Counted from the stretch's first letter, positions 1 through 8,797 are shown. The stretch: DNA of 64,000 bases from Cryobacterium soli (GCF_003611035.1 NZ_CP030033.1:682001-746000), one strand, 5' to 3'. The notes: generated by a model from the sequence alone, not told the origin. Made by a program: numbers and translations.

Positions 1-279
1 GGTCAGGAGCACGATAAGTACGGTGGCCAGCGGCGAGAGCACCCCGGCGGCGACCACGGCGATGCTGGGCAGGTACGAGAGGGTGGAGAAGTAGTCCACG
101 CCGGTCAGGCACATCACCTTCCACCATGCATGCGTCGAGACGCCCAGCTCGGAGGATTCAGGTCCCACCGGCTGCACGCGGTCGCGCATCAGCCAGGCGC
201 CGAAGCGTCCTGATGGCGGCGGCGCGGTGAGCGGGCGGGTCACCCGCGCCGGGATTCCGGATGGGTCCGCACGGTCCAC
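1..279 (-). CDS. APC-type amino acid permease, N-terminal part (cut by window edge)
   Basis: About 93 N-terminal residues are visible; the rest lies before base 1. After a polar, Pro-rich leader the peptide contains [18 protein letters not shown], then a hydrophobic membrane segment. From memory this is the conserved N-terminus of a group of ~650-aa actinobacterial amino-acid/polyamine permeases (APC superfamily). Only the first transmembrane segment can be seen, so the substrate is unknown. The frame is open down to a TGA at 286-288. GTG at 277-279 is the furthest possible start and GTG at 241-243 is an alternative; neither has a good ribosome-binding site. It is divergent from the flavoprotein gene starting at 436. 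Confidence 0.7.
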   Translation of the reverse strand, partial: MDRADPSGIPARVTRPLTAPPPSGRFGAWLMRDRVQPVGPESSELGVSTHAWWKVMCLTGVDYFSTLSYLPSIAVVAAGVLSPLATVLIVLLT

Positions 280-375
280 GACCTCTCACCTCGCCCTCGA
301 TACCGGGTCCAAAGTCCCGGTTTATCCCCCGTAGACCGGCAGGGCTAGGTGTACTGTCACAAACAGCCCCCTTGT

Positions 376-391
376 ATACCCATAGGGGTAT
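376..391. promoter_or_regulatory. CsoR/CstR-type operator, copy 1
   Basis: The near-palindrome ATACCCATAGGGGTAT lies 44 bp upstream of the ATG at 436. Its right end continues into TATCCT, a plausible -10 hexamer. CsoR/RcnR-family repressors (Cu- or persulfide-sensing) bind palindromes of this kind, with G/C tracts flanked by AT. Copies 2 and 3 are at 16548 and 47819. The identity of the bound protein is inferred, because no CsoR-family gene lies in the window. Confidence 0.65.
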
Positions 392-435
392 CCTCCCGCC
401 GGCGAAGAGGCCGTCGGGTCCACGGAAGGCATCCC

Positions 436-2955
436 ATGAAGATCGTCGTCGTTGGAGGCGTCGCTGCTGGCGCGTCCGTCGCAGCCCGGGCACGTCGACT
501 GGACGAGGCCGCCGACATCATCGTCCTCGAGCGCGGCCACCACGTGTCCTTCGCCAACTGCGGACTGCCGTATCACGTGGGCGAGGTGATCGCTGATCGC
601 AGCCGCCTGCTGTTGCAGACTCCGGAGAGCCTGCGCGAATCCCTCGACATCGACGTGCGCATCGGCCACGAGGTCACCGGCATCGACCGCGCCACGCGCA
701 GCATCACGATCCGCGAGGTCGATTCCGGCCGGGAATACACCGAGAGCTACGACGCTCTCGCCCTGTGCCCGGGCGCCGAGGCGCTTCGGCCCCCGCTGCC
801 GGGTATCAACCTGGCCGGGGTGCACGTGCTCCGCCGGATCGGCGACATGGATGCCATCAAGGGCCAGTTCGATGCCGCGCTCGCCCAGGCAGCAGCCGGC
901 GTGCGCGGCCCGGTGCGCACCGTCGTGATCGGCGCGGGCTACATCGGCCTGGAAATGGCCGAGAACCTCAAGCACCGTGGTGCACTCGTGGACGTCGTCG
1001 AGATGAGTGACCAGATTCTGCCGCCGCTCGACCACGAGCTCTCGGTGCCGGTCGAGCATCACCTGCGAAGCAGGGGCATCACCCTGCACCTGTCCACGGC
1101 GGCCGCCGCTTTCACCGCCCGGCCCGATGGGACCCTCAATGTGGAGCTGACGGACTCCACCGTGCTGACCGCCGACCTGGTCATCCTCTCTGCCGGAGTG
1201 CGCCCGAACACTGCCCTCGCTGTGGCCGCCGGACTGCAGATCGGCGACCGCGGGGGAATCACCGTCGACACCCACATGCGCACCTCCGACCCGTACATCT
1301 GGGCGGCCGGCGACTCCGTCGAGACCCCGCACACGGTGCTGCCCGGCCGGTGGCTCGCTCCACTGGCCGGACCCGCCAACCGGCAGGCTCGGGTGGCCGC
1401 CGAGAACATCTGCGGCCGCGCCACCGAGTACCACTCCACCCAGGGCACCTCGATCGTGAAGGTCTTCGACATGGTGGCCGGCGGCACCGGGGCCACCGAA
1501 CGTCAGCTCCTGGCCGCCAAGCTGCCTCATCGGGCCGTTCACGTGCACCCGTCCGGGCACGCCGGCTACTACCCCGGCACCGCGATGATGCAGCTCAAGG
1601 TGCTCTTCTCCCCCGACACCGGGCGAATCCTCGGCGCGCAGGCCGCCGGTTTCGACGGCGTGGACAAGCGCCTCGACGTACTCGCCACAGCGCTCCGCGC
1701 CGGTCAGAGTGTCTACGACCTCGAGGAGCTCGAGCTTGCCTACGCGCCGCCGTTCGGCTCCGCGAAGGACCCGGTGAATATGGCCGGTTTCGTGGCGAGC
1801 AACGTGCTGCGCGGCGATCTCACCCTCTGGTACGCCCAGGATTACCCCGACGCCACACGGGGCGCGCGCCTTGTCGACGTGCGCACCCCGGAGGAGTTCT
1901 CGATCTGGCACCTGCCGGGCGCCGAGAATGTGCCGCTGGGCAGCATCCGCGAGGCCAGTGCGAGCTGGGACCACACGGTCCCGGTGCGGCTCTATTGTGC
2001 GGTCGGATTTCGCAGTTATCTCGCGCACCGTGCGCTCGTGCAGCGCGGGTTCACGGATGTCGCCACGCTGTCGGGCGGCTCGGACACATTCCGTTCCTGG
2101 CACGAGGTGGCCCCGGAGAGCGACGAGCCGCCACAGCCGATGACGTCCTACGCCGAGGCCGCTGCGTTCCAGGATGCTGCAGCGGCGAGCTCGGCTCTGG
2201 CGCACGGCACCGGCGTGCGAGTCGACCTGGACTGCTCGGGTCTGGCTTGCCCGGGCCCGATCATGAGACTCTCCGAGAAGATGAAAGCCCTCACCCCCGG
2301 CGACGAGGTGGTCGTGCACGTCTCTGACCCCGGATTCGCCAGCGATGCCCCGGCCTGGGCGAGGCGCAACGGCCACCAGCTCGTGGCCATCCAGCCCGAA
2401 GGCCCCGGCTATGTCGCCACGATGCGCAAGGGCGGCATCACTGCCCCAGCGGCCGCTCCCGGACCCGCAGCGATACCGGCCGGGCCGGGCAAGACGTCAT
2501 TCGTGGTGTTCTCCGGCGACCTCGACAAGGTGCTCGCGGCCTTCATCATCGCCAACGGCGCCCTGGCCATGGGCGAGGACGTCTCGATGTTCTTCACCTT
2601 CTGGGGCCTGAACTCGCTGCGTCGCGCCGACGCCCCCAAGCGGGACCGCAAAATGATGGACAAGATGTTTGCCACCATGATGCCCTCCGGCGCGGGCAGC
2701 CTGCCGCTTTCGCAGATGAACATGCTGGGCGCAGGCGCCGCCATGATCAAGAAGGTCATGAGAGACAACGCAGTGGCGCCGCTGCCCGACCTGATCGCGT
2801 CCGCGCAGACCGGCGGCGCGCGGCTGATCGCCTGCACCATGACGATGGACCTGCTGGGCATTGCCGACACGGACCTGATGCCCGGGGTCGAGCTCGGGGG
2901 CGTGGCGACGTTCCTCGGAGAGGCAGCCGAATCCACCACGACCCTGTTCATCTGA
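436..2955 (+). CDS. FAD-dependent CoA-disulfide reductase fused to rhodanese, TusA and DsrE-like domains
   Basis: An 839-aa four-part protein. Residues 1-~450 are a pyridine-nucleotide disulfide oxidoreductase: FAD motif GGVAAG at 7-12, redox motif SFANCGLPY with Cys42, and NAD(P) motif VIGAGYIGLE. Residues ~455-555 are a rhodanese domain with active-site Cys521 in CAVGFRS. Residues ~595-665 are a TusA/SirA domain with CPGP (Cys605). Residues ~680-839 are a DsrE/DsrF-like domain ending in the ELGG...FLGEA region. CoADR-rhodanese fusions reduce CoA-disulfide or CoA-persulfide; TusA and DsrE domains relay sulfane sulfur. The protein therefore probably handles persulfides in the cytosol. ATG 436 was chosen because GGAAGG precedes it by 6 bp; the frame is open to 349. 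A CsoR/CstR-type operator sits upstream and a hairpin follows the stop. Confidence 0.9.
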   Translation: MKIVVVGGVAAGASVAARARRLDEAADIIVLERGHHVSFANCGLPYHVGEVIADRSRLLLQTPESLRESLDIDVRIGHEVTGIDRATRSITIREVDSGREYTESYDALALCPGAEALRPPLPGINLAGVHVLRRIGDMDAIKGQFDAALAQAAAGVRGPVRTVVIGAGYIGLEMAENLKHRGALVDVVEMSDQILPPLDHELSVPVEHHLRSRGITLHLSTAAAAFTARPDGTLNVELTDSTVLTADLVILSAGVRPNTALAVAAGLQIGDRGGITVDTHMRTSDPYIWAAGDSVETPHTVLPGRWLAPLAGPANRQARVAAENICGRATEYHSTQGTSIVKVFDMVAGGTGATERQLLAAKLPHRAVHVHPSGHAGYYPGTAMMQLKVLFSPDTGRILGAQAAGFDGVDKRLDVLATALRAGQSVYDLEELELAYAPPFGSAKDPVNMAGFVASNVLRGDLTLWYAQDYPDATRGARLVDVRTPEEFSIWHLPGAENVPLGSIREASASWDHTVPVRLYCAVGFRSYLAHRALVQRGFTDVATLSGGSDTFRSWHEVAPESDEPPQPMTSYAEAAAFQDAAAASSALAHGTGVRVDLDCSGLACPGPIMRLSEKMKALTPGDEVVVHVSDPGFASDAPAWARRNGHQLVAIQPEGPGYVATMRKGGITAPAAAPGPAAIPAGPGKTSFVVFSGDLDKVLAAFIIANGALAMGEDVSMFFTFWGLNSLRRADAPKRDRKMMDKMFATMMPSGAGSLPLSQMNMLGAGAAMIKKVMRDNAVAPLPDLIASAQTGGARLIACTMTMDLLGIADTDLMPGVELGGVATFLGEAAESTTTLFI

Positions 2956-2972
2956 CCTGCGAACTGTGATCA

Positions 2973-2999
2973 GCCCCGAAAAACCGCGAGTTTCGGGGC
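2973..2999. terminator. Hairpin between convergent genes
   Basis: GCCCCGAAA and TTTCGGGGC arms enclose a 9-base loop. A second outer pair of 11-bp arms with one mismatch (2959-2969 and 3004-3014) extends the stem. It lies between the stops of the flavoprotein (2955) and the VOC gene (3020), so a bidirectional terminator is likely. There is no long T tract. A related hairpin at 42046 lies between divergent genes, so this may also be a repeat element. Confidence 0.6.
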
Positions 3000-3019
3000 A
3001 TTCTCACGGTTCGCGAAAC

Positions 3020-3490
3020 TTAGACGGTGTCGCTGGAGGCGGCACGCTGGGGCGTGGTCGCGGGAGCGTTCGCAGGAGCCCCTGCGATGTTCACCAGCCA
3101 GGCCACGCCGAACTTGTCGACGCACATGCCGAAGCTGTCGCCCCAGGGGGCGACCTCCATCGGCATCGTCACCGTTCCGCCGTCGATGAGCTTGTCCCAG
3201 AAGCCGCGCAGTTCGGTGGCGTCCGTGCTGTCGCCGCTGAGCGACACTGAGTAGTTGTTGCCGGGGGTGTACTCCATGGCGTTCGGGGTGTCGGCCGCCA
3301 TGAGCGACAGCCCGGACGGGGTGGTCAGCGCCGCGTGCATGGTCTTGTCCTGCTCGGTCGGGTCCTCGCTGGCGTGGAACTCGGCAAAGGTGCTTCGGGT
3401 CAGTTCGCCCCCGAATACCGACTGGTAGAACTCCATGGCTTCCTTGGCGTTGTCGCGGAAGCCCAGATAAGGGTTCAGACGCGTGCTCAT
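3020..3490 (-). CDS. VOC-superfamily PhnB-like protein
   Basis: A 156-aa protein starting MSTRLNPYLGFRDNAKEAM, with the FYQSVFGGEL segment typical of the PhnB/3-demethylubiquinone-methyltransferase-like branch of the vicinal-oxygen-chelate superfamily. These are small cytosolic dimers; most have no known substrate. Later segments MPMEVAPWGDSFGM and KFGVAWLVN match the C-terminal VOC repeat. ATG 3490 is preceded by GAGGAG. The C-terminus is a short Ala/Pro/Thr-rich tail. It appears monocistronic, converging on the flavoprotein gene. The family call is firm; the reaction is unknown. Confidence 0.85.
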   Translation of the reverse strand: MSTRLNPYLGFRDNAKEAMEFYQSVFGGELTRSTFAEFHASEDPTEQDKTMHAALTTPSGLSLMAADTPNAMEYTPGNNYSVSLSGDSTDATELRGFWDKLIDGGTVTMPMEVAPWGDSFGMCVDKFGVAWLVNIAGAPANAPATTPQRAASSDTV

Positions 3491-3618
3491 GATCTCCTCC
3501 TCGCTGCACGGGCCTCGGCGCCCGCGCCTTCGGTGTGTGGCAGGTTGGTCTGCGCACCTCCCGCGATTATCGGCCGATCGTGCCGGATGCGCGAGAGGCG
3601 CCCGCCACGGTGCGCGCG

Positions 3619-5094
3619 TCAGTTCCAGTGCGTGACGGCCAGGTCCAGGCCCGCCTGATCGCCCACCAGCCGCGCGGCCACGTTGGGGAGTGGGATGACG
3701 GGATGCCAGCTGCCGTCGGCGCTGCGCCCCGATGCCCAGTCCAGCGTGTTCGAGAGTTCGGCCACGCCGGGTCGCTCGGCGAGGGTGCTGTTCCACTCCC
3801 ACTGGATCCGGGTGAGCGCACCGTCTTCGCTGAGCACCACCTCGACGATGAGCGAGTCCTGCCAGTCGCCGATCTGTTCCAGGTGCTCGCCGAAGCCGAA
3901 GATACCGCCTCGCTCCACCAGCGACAGCAACGTCACATCCAGCGCGTACCGCGCCACATTCTTCGGATTGGGGATCAGGAACACCGTGATCAGCGGCACG
4001 GGTGACATCGGGGTGGGGATGCGCTTTGCCTCTGCGTTGAGGTCGACCGGGCAGTAGTGGGCGGCGGTCTGCTCGTGGATGAGAACGGGGAGTTGTCGGA
4101 TCGCCAGTCGTACCTCGGCTTGCCAGACCCTGTCCTCCTGGAGATCCAGCCCGCGCAGGCCGATCTCGACCCGAAGGGTGCCGAAGAGAAACCGTTTGAG
4201 GTTTTGGTAGACCTCCTCAGCGTTGACCATGCCATACCGCCCCGAGTGCGACCGGTGCACGTAGGCTCGCGCCGAGCCCACGACATAAGCGTTGCGGATC
4301 GCCACGAGTCCGTCGCTCTGCACGCCCATGACCGCGCTCGACAGGCCCAACGCCACGTCGTAGTCCCGGGCATTGGTGCCCACGATGCTGAGCACCCGGT
4401 CGGGCGTGAAGCCCCCGCTCAGCCGTCGGGTGTCGCCCTGGGCCGGGCCGGGCGCATCCTGGGGATACAGGTACTCGCGCATGTATTCGGGCGCGAAGAT
4501 CCGCGAACCCTGCGGGCCGAACGTGTTGAGGATCCACCCGCCGATGGGGCCGCCGAACTCGGGGTCGATGCCGCCGTGCGGGGTGCCGATCGTGCACAGC
4601 TTCGAGACGGATGCGCGCGGGTCGGCGATATTCACCTGCAGCGCGGTGCGGCAGATCAGGCCGCCCATCGAATGCGCCACGAGGTACACCGGCGGGTGAC
4701 CGGCCGCCTTCTCCCGCACCAGGGCGATGAAGTCCGCCAGACCCTGGGCGGCGGTGCGGATGTCGTACGCCTGCGCCGGGCTCCCGAAGGTGCCGGTGGC
4801 GGCGTCGTAGAAGCGGTAGATCCATACGGAGTCCGCGCGCAGGGTGTCGGGTTCGGCATCCAGCAGCACCCGTTGCTGGCTTCCCTCGATGCGCACGTCG
4901 TAGCCCTGCTCCTTGACCAGCCGGATCAACGGCCCCTCGTACTGGTAGAACTGCGGCGTGCCGTTGGCTCCCACCCGCACGTGCACGGATCCCTCGTTGA
5001 GCCCGTAGAACGGGTCATCCGCGGCGGCATCGATCGCGCCCTGGCCACCGGCGAATCCCCGCACGTAGATGATCGGAAACCTCTCGCCCATCAT
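3619..5094 (-). CDS. Alpha/beta-hydrolase, lipase/PGAP1-like
   Basis: 491 aa. The N-terminus reads MMGERFPIIYVRGFAGG, the first strand of an alpha/beta hydrolase with its oxyanion-loop region. The nucleophile elbow is AHSMGGLICR, so Ser in HSMGG is the presumed catalytic residue, and CTIGTPHGG follows as in lipases that act on bulky esters. There is no signal peptide. The C-terminal ~200 residues have no obvious hydrolase motif and may be a beta-rich accessory domain. The second ATG (5091) is better spaced from GGAG than the first. The next gene upstream (start 6010) is a second hydrolase on the same strand 40 bp away, so the two may be co-transcribed. The substrate is unknown. Confidence 0.8.
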   Translation of the reverse strand: MMGERFPIIYVRGFAGGQGAIDAAADDPFYGLNEGSVHVRVGANGTPQFYQYEGPLIRLVKEQGYDVRIEGSQQRVLLDAEPDTLRADSVWIYRFYDAATGTFGSPAQAYDIRTAAQGLADFIALVREKAAGHPPVYLVAHSMGGLICRTALQVNIADPRASVSKLCTIGTPHGGIDPEFGGPIGGWILNTFGPQGSRIFAPEYMREYLYPQDAPGPAQGDTRRLSGGFTPDRVLSIVGTNARDYDVALGLSSAVMGVQSDGLVAIRNAYVVGSARAYVHRSHSGRYGMVNAEEVYQNLKRFLFGTLRVEIGLRGLDLQEDRVWQAEVRLAIRQLPVLIHEQTAAHYCPVDLNAEAKRIPTPMSPVPLITVFLIPNPKNVARYALDVTLLSLVERGGIFGFGEHLEQIGDWQDSLIVEVVLSEDGALTRIQWEWNSTLAERPGVAELSNTLDWASGRSADGSWHPVIPLPNVAARLVGDQAGLDLAVTHWN

Positions 5095-5134
5095 CTGCTC
5101 CGTTCTGCTCTGGCCGGCACGCCGGCGCCCGCGG

Positions 5135-6010
5135 TCACCCGACCGGTGCCCGGTCGAACCGCTTCACGAAGGCGAGGGCAGGCTCGGCCACATCCCGCCA
5201 GCCGCTGTCGATGACCAGGGAGTGGCCGCGACCGGGGATCTCGGCGATCTCGGTGACGCCCTCGTTCTTGGCCTGCAGCTTGTAGCTGGCCCGGGTGATG
5301 GCCAGCGGCACGGTGTTGTCGTTCTCCCCCGCCAGGACCAACAGCGCACCGCGGTTGGGATTCTTGGTGTCGACCCGCGTCTCACCGCCGAACGGATTGA
5401 AGTTCGCCACCGCGGCCTGGAACAGCGGCGCCCCGGATGCCGGCACGTGATAGTCCGTGTACAGTTGCCGCGCCTCGGACTCGTCCAGGTTGTTCGCCCA
5501 GCCGTACTGGAACTGTTCGAAGGTGAGCGAGATCGCCTTGCCGCGGTTGCCCGGATTGCCCAGCACCGGAGACGCCGATTTGAGTGCAGACGCCGGGAGC
5601 GGCAGCACCCCCTTGAACGGCGCGTTGTCGATCGCGACGGTGGCGAAGGCCACGCCCTCTCCCGCGAGTTTCTGGGCGATCAGCCCGCCGAACGAATGAC
5701 CGATCACCGCGGGCCGTCGGGTCAGCCGTGAGATGGCTTCGAGGTAGTGGTCGGTGACCTGCTGCACCATCTTGTGCGCGAACGCCTCCGGCGCCTCGTA
5801 GGCCTCCTCCACGGTGCGGGGGTCATCGGGCCAGCCGGGCGCGATAGTGGTGAACCCGTTCGCCTCGAACAGGTCGCGCCACTGCTTCCAGCTGCTGGAG
5901 AGCAACCAGAGTCCATGCACGAAGACAACTGGAGTGAGCCCGGACGCATTGGCGCGGTCGATCTCGTCGACCTCCCACTGCGCGAGGGTGGGCGCTTCGG
6001 TGTCGGCCAT
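5135..6010 (-). CDS. Alpha/beta-fold hydrolase
   Basis: 291 aa. It has PVVFVHGLWLL at ~28-38 (oxyanion HG), nucleophile elbow GHSFGG, acid residue in LAGENDNTVP and catalytic His in GRGHS, so the full Ser-Asp-His triad is present. This resembles small cytosolic esterases/lipases of the alpha/beta hydrolase family. Start ATG 6010 has AAAGGA 9 bp upstream. The same frame is open to 6796, but that extension is an Arg/Gly-rich shadow of the membrane-protein gene. It is probably co-transcribed with the hydrolase ending at 3619. The substrate cannot be deduced. Confidence 0.85.
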   Translation of the reverse strand: MADTEAPTLAQWEVDEIDRANASGLTPVVFVHGLWLLSSSWKQWRDLFEANGFTTIAPGWPDDPRTVEEAYEAPEAFAHKMVQQVTDHYLEAISRLTRRPAVIGHSFGGLIAQKLAGEGVAFATVAIDNAPFKGVLPLPASALKSASPVLGNPGNRGKAISLTFEQFQYGWANNLDESEARQLYTDYHVPASGAPLFQAAVANFNPFGGETRVDTKNPNRGALLVLAGENDNTVPLAITRASYKLQAKNEGVTEIAEIPGRGHSLVIDSGWRDVAEPALAFVKRFDRAPVG

Positions 6011-6177
6011 GTCGCAGATCCTTTCTGTTTCTGAGTGCGCGGTCACGTGGGTTCGGTCGTTCACTGGCGCGGCGGTGTCCGCTGAGGTTGTGAATAGCCG
6101 GGTCCGGCCGCGCGCGCAAGCCCTGGAGCCCCGGCCTGACGCGTTCCGGGCGTACCGATTTCTGCGCCCGGCCAGGC

Positions 6178-7800
6178 TCACGTGGTGAGCGACCGGAGCC
6201 GCCGCATGCCCAACGCCACCACCACGCCGCAAGCGACGACGAGCCAGGCCGCGGCTGTCGCGCCGGACTGCTGCGCCAGCACGGTCAACCCGGCGGCACC
6301 GGCCAGCAGGAGAATCAGGGCGTCGGCCTGCCAGGCGATCACGTTGAGGATGGAGACGTCGCCGACGGGTGTGGGAACCGGAAGGAGCAAGCCGATCGGC
6401 AGGGGGCCTCTGAGACTGTCGAAGACGCGCAGCAGAGTGATGAACACGGCAACCAGCGCCCACCACGGCACGGCCAGCGCGGGCGGAGTCAACCAGGGCA
6501 GGGCCGACCAGGGCAGGGCCGAATCGGGCAACGCAGCATCGGCGGGCGCCGTCACACCGGCGGCCGCGATACCCACGGTTCCGAGCACGAGCAGCGCCAG
6601 GGCAGGCACGATGGCGTGGCAGCCGATCATCGTCAGACCGCTCCGCCCATAGATCGACGACGGCCCGGCGTTCTCTGCGGCACTGCGGAGACCGTCGCAC
6701 CACACGCCGACACCGAGGTAGGCGGCCAGGGCGGCGGCCACGGCCGGCGGCCACGCTCCCCCGGGCGGCGCGGCCCATACCCCGGCCTGCAGCCAACCGG
6801 CGACGGCGATGGCGAGGGATCCGGCCAGCATCCGCACCGGGAACCGCCGCGCGGCACCGAGGTCACGTTGCACGACCGCGACCGGCAGGGGCCCGCTCAG
6901 GGCGATCCGGTCATGCCGACCCCTGGCCGGCGGAGTGCGCAGGACGCCGGCGGCTCCCGCGACATCGCCGGTCTGCAGGAGCGTGCCGATGGACTGCCAG
7001 CGCCGGGCCTGGCGCATCAGGTCGGCGGCCCGGAGGCGGTCCAGGAGTCGGGGAATCAGCGGCAGGCACAGCAGCGCCAGCACCAGAGTCCCCAGCACCA
7101 CCGGCACGGACCCCCCGGGGATGTTCGCCGGCGCCAGTCCGGGCCGCAGCGGTGATACCCCGACCGCGCCTGCGGCCACGAACGCCGCGCCGAGAGGCAT
7201 GGTCCAGCGCCGCGGGAGGCTCTGACCCGCCAACCACGCGACGCACAGGCTGACCGCGGATGCGGCACAGCCGAGCACAGTGAGGCCTGCGCCGGCGAGT
7301 GCGTCCGGGCCGGCCGGCAGGAGTCCACCGACCATCAGCGCCGCGCTGACCACACTGGCAGCGAGAACGGCCAAACCGGCCAGAACGACCGCGCTGACCA
7401 GGAACGGGCGCAGCAGTGTGACCCGCCGGGCCAGGGCGCTCCCGACCAGGAATTCCACCGCAAAGGGACTCGGCAGCACTGGGCCGCGGATGGGGCCCAC
7501 CAGCAGTGCGAGACCGGCCAGCCCCACAGCGCCGGCGGCCAGCCCGGAGGGAGCCTCCGGCGAGACCAGCACGGCGAGGCTCTCGGCATCCGCGGCGCCG
7601 AGCACCAGCGCACGCAACAGGGGAACGGCTACCACGAGTACCGTGAGAACACCGAGGTACACGGAGTACCCCACCTCGTCGGCCGACCGGGGGCCGCCTC
7701 GCGTGGAGAGCACGGCCCGGCCCTGCGCGAGCGCCAGCCGCTCCCGCGCATTCCCCGCCGTTGCCCGCTCCGCGGAGGACGACTGCACCCTGCGCGTCAC
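6178..7800 (-). CDS. ABC exporter, membrane subunit (polytopic, unassigned family)
   Basis: 540 aa, dominated by Ala/Leu/Val-rich hydrophobic stretches, with roughly 10-12 membrane segments, interrupted by a cytoplasmic stretch near residues 255-310 (RLLDRLRAADLMRQARRWQ onward). Its start overlaps the stop of the ATP-binding gene by 4 bp (7797-7800), so the pair is almost certainly one transporter. There is no ABC2 or FtsX motif I can name. The layout (cytosolic N-terminus, long hydrophobic protein, lone ATPase) fits an export or bacteriocin-immunity-type ABC system, but the substrate is unknown. Confidence 0.7.
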   Translation of the reverse strand: MTRRVQSSSAERATAGNARERLALAQGRAVLSTRGGPRSADEVGYSVYLGVLTVLVVAVPLLRALVLGAADAESLAVLVSPEAPSGLAAGAVGLAGLALLVGPIRGPVLPSPFAVEFLVGSALARRVTLLRPFLVSAVVLAGLAVLAASVVSAALMVGGLLPAGPDALAGAGLTVLGCAASAVSLCVAWLAGQSLPRRWTMPLGAAFVAAGAVGVSPLRPGLAPANIPGGSVPVVLGTLVLALLCLPLIPRLLDRLRAADLMRQARRWQSIGTLLQTGDVAGAAGVLRTPPARGRHDRIALSGPLPVAVVQRDLGAARRFPVRMLAGSLAIAVAGWLQAGVWAAPPGGAWPPAVAAALAAYLGVGVWCDGLRSAAENAGPSSIYGRSGLTMIGCHAIVPALALLVLGTVGIAAAGVTAPADAALPDSALPWSALPWLTPPALAVPWWALVAVFITLLRVFDSLRGPLPIGLLLPVPTPVGDVSILNVIAWQADALILLLAGAAGLTVLAQQSGATAAAWLVVACGVVVALGMRRLRSLTT

Positions 7801-8429
7801 CGGTCGCCGAGCGTGACTGTCGATCCCGGCAATGCCGCCACCAGGTCGGCACTGTGGCTGGCGATCACGACGGCCGCGCCGGCATCGATCTTCGCGCAGA
7901 GTACCGCGGCGACCACGGCCAGCCGGTGCTCGTCCAGGCGTTGCTCTGGCTCGTCCAGCACCAGCACCGAGAACGGACGCACCAGTGCCGTGGCCAGCGA
8001 AAGCAGCTGCAGCTGGCCCGATGACAGTTCATGCACGAACCGCTGCGCGAGGTGGTCGATACCCAGTGCCGCCATCACGTCATTCGCGTCTGCTGTCGCG
8101 GGAGCGCCGGATCGGCCCCAGGTAGTGGCGATGAAGCGCAGGTGCTCGTGTGCCGTCAGCTCCCGCGCGAAGGCGGGCAGCCCGATTCGGGCCGAGATCG
8201 CCCGGCGCACGGCGGTCGAACGGTCGTCGATGCGCATCCCGTCGATGGTGGCGTCACCGGAGGTGGGCCGGAGCGCGCCGCTCAGGATGCGCAGGAGGGT
8301 CGTCTTGCCTGACCCGTTGGGCCCGCGCACGACCACGGCCTGCCCGGGGTTCACAGTCAGCGACACCGGGGCGAGGAGCACCTCGGAGTCGATCGACGCG
8401 GCGACGTCGCGGGCTTCGAGTGTGCTCAT
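7797..8429 (-). CDS. ABC transporter ATP-binding protein
   Basis: 210 aa, short for an ABC ATPase but complete: Walker A GPNGSGKTT, signature LSSGQLQLLSLA (variant of LSGGQ), Walker B VLVLDEPEQ, and the switch His in VIASHSADL. It presumably powers the membrane protein encoded immediately downstream (4-bp overlap). ATG 8429 was chosen because GGAAGG lies 9 bp upstream; an ATG at 8438 would abut that Shine-Dalgarno sequence. It is divergent from the 98-aa gene at 8501. Confidence 0.88.
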   Translation of the reverse strand: MSTLEARDVAASIDSEVLLAPVSLTVNPGQAVVVRGPNGSGKTTLLRILSGALRPTSGDATIDGMRIDDRSTAVRRAISARIGLPAFARELTAHEHLRFIATTWGRSGAPATADANDVMAALGIDHLAQRFVHELSSGQLQLLSLATALVRPFSVLVLDEPEQRLDEHRLAVVAAVLCAKIDAGAAVVIASHSADLVAALPGSTVTLGDR

Positions 8430-8500
8430 GGGGCTCATCCTTCCGCATCTCGGCTACGCTGGCGCTCACCCGCGCCGCCCCCAGCCATCGAAGGACACCC

Positions 8501-8797
8501 ATGGACCATGTCGCCACCATCGTCGCCGATGTGCACCTCACCAAGCCGGAGGCGTTGGCCGTGATCGCCGCGACGCTGGATGCCGAGGTGGTTGGCGCCC
8601 ACACCGCTCATGCGTTCGTCGCCCTGCCGCACGGCGGCCGGGTCGAGGTCGAGATCCCCAAGTTCGGCGAGGCGCCGCCGCTGGCCGTCGACGTGCACGA
8701 CTCCCGCGGTGATGCCGAGGCCCGTGCTGCCGCCCAACGCCTGCTCGAGCTGCTCGCCGCCACCGCTGGCTGGCCGGTGCACCACCTGCACGAGTGA
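8501..8797 (+). CDS. Small conserved-looking hypothetical protein (98 aa)
   Basis: I do not recognise the family. The protein is small and acidic, starting MDHVATIVADVHLTKPEAL and ending AGWPVHHLHE, with an alternating beta/alpha pattern and no membrane segment or Cys. GAAGGA precedes ATG 8501 at good spacing, and a TACGCT -10-like hexamer is at 8455-8460. It stands alone between the divergent ABC operon and the thiol-transferase gene, so context gives no function. Coding character is supported by strong third-position GC. Confidence 0.6.
   Translation: MDHVATIVADVHLTKPEALAVIAATLDAEVVGAHTAHAFVALPHGGRVEVEIPKFGEAPPLAVDVHDSRGDAEARAAAQRLLELLAATAGWPVHHLHE

Noticed and set aside
322..2376. 684-aa minus-strand open frame opposite the flavoprotein
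   Set aside because: No domain, low-complexity composition, and the plus strand has a full set of FAD, rhodanese, TusA and DsrE motifs.
436..2955. CstB-type persulfide dioxygenase-rhodanese fusion
   Set aside because: The first domain is an FAD/NAD(P) disulfide reductase (GGVAAG and NCGLPY), not a metallo-beta-lactamase-fold dioxygenase.
6011..6796. N-terminal extension of the hydrolase ending at 5135
   Set aside because: The extension is an Arg-rich translation of the neighbouring membrane gene; ATG 6010 has a good Shine-Dalgarno.
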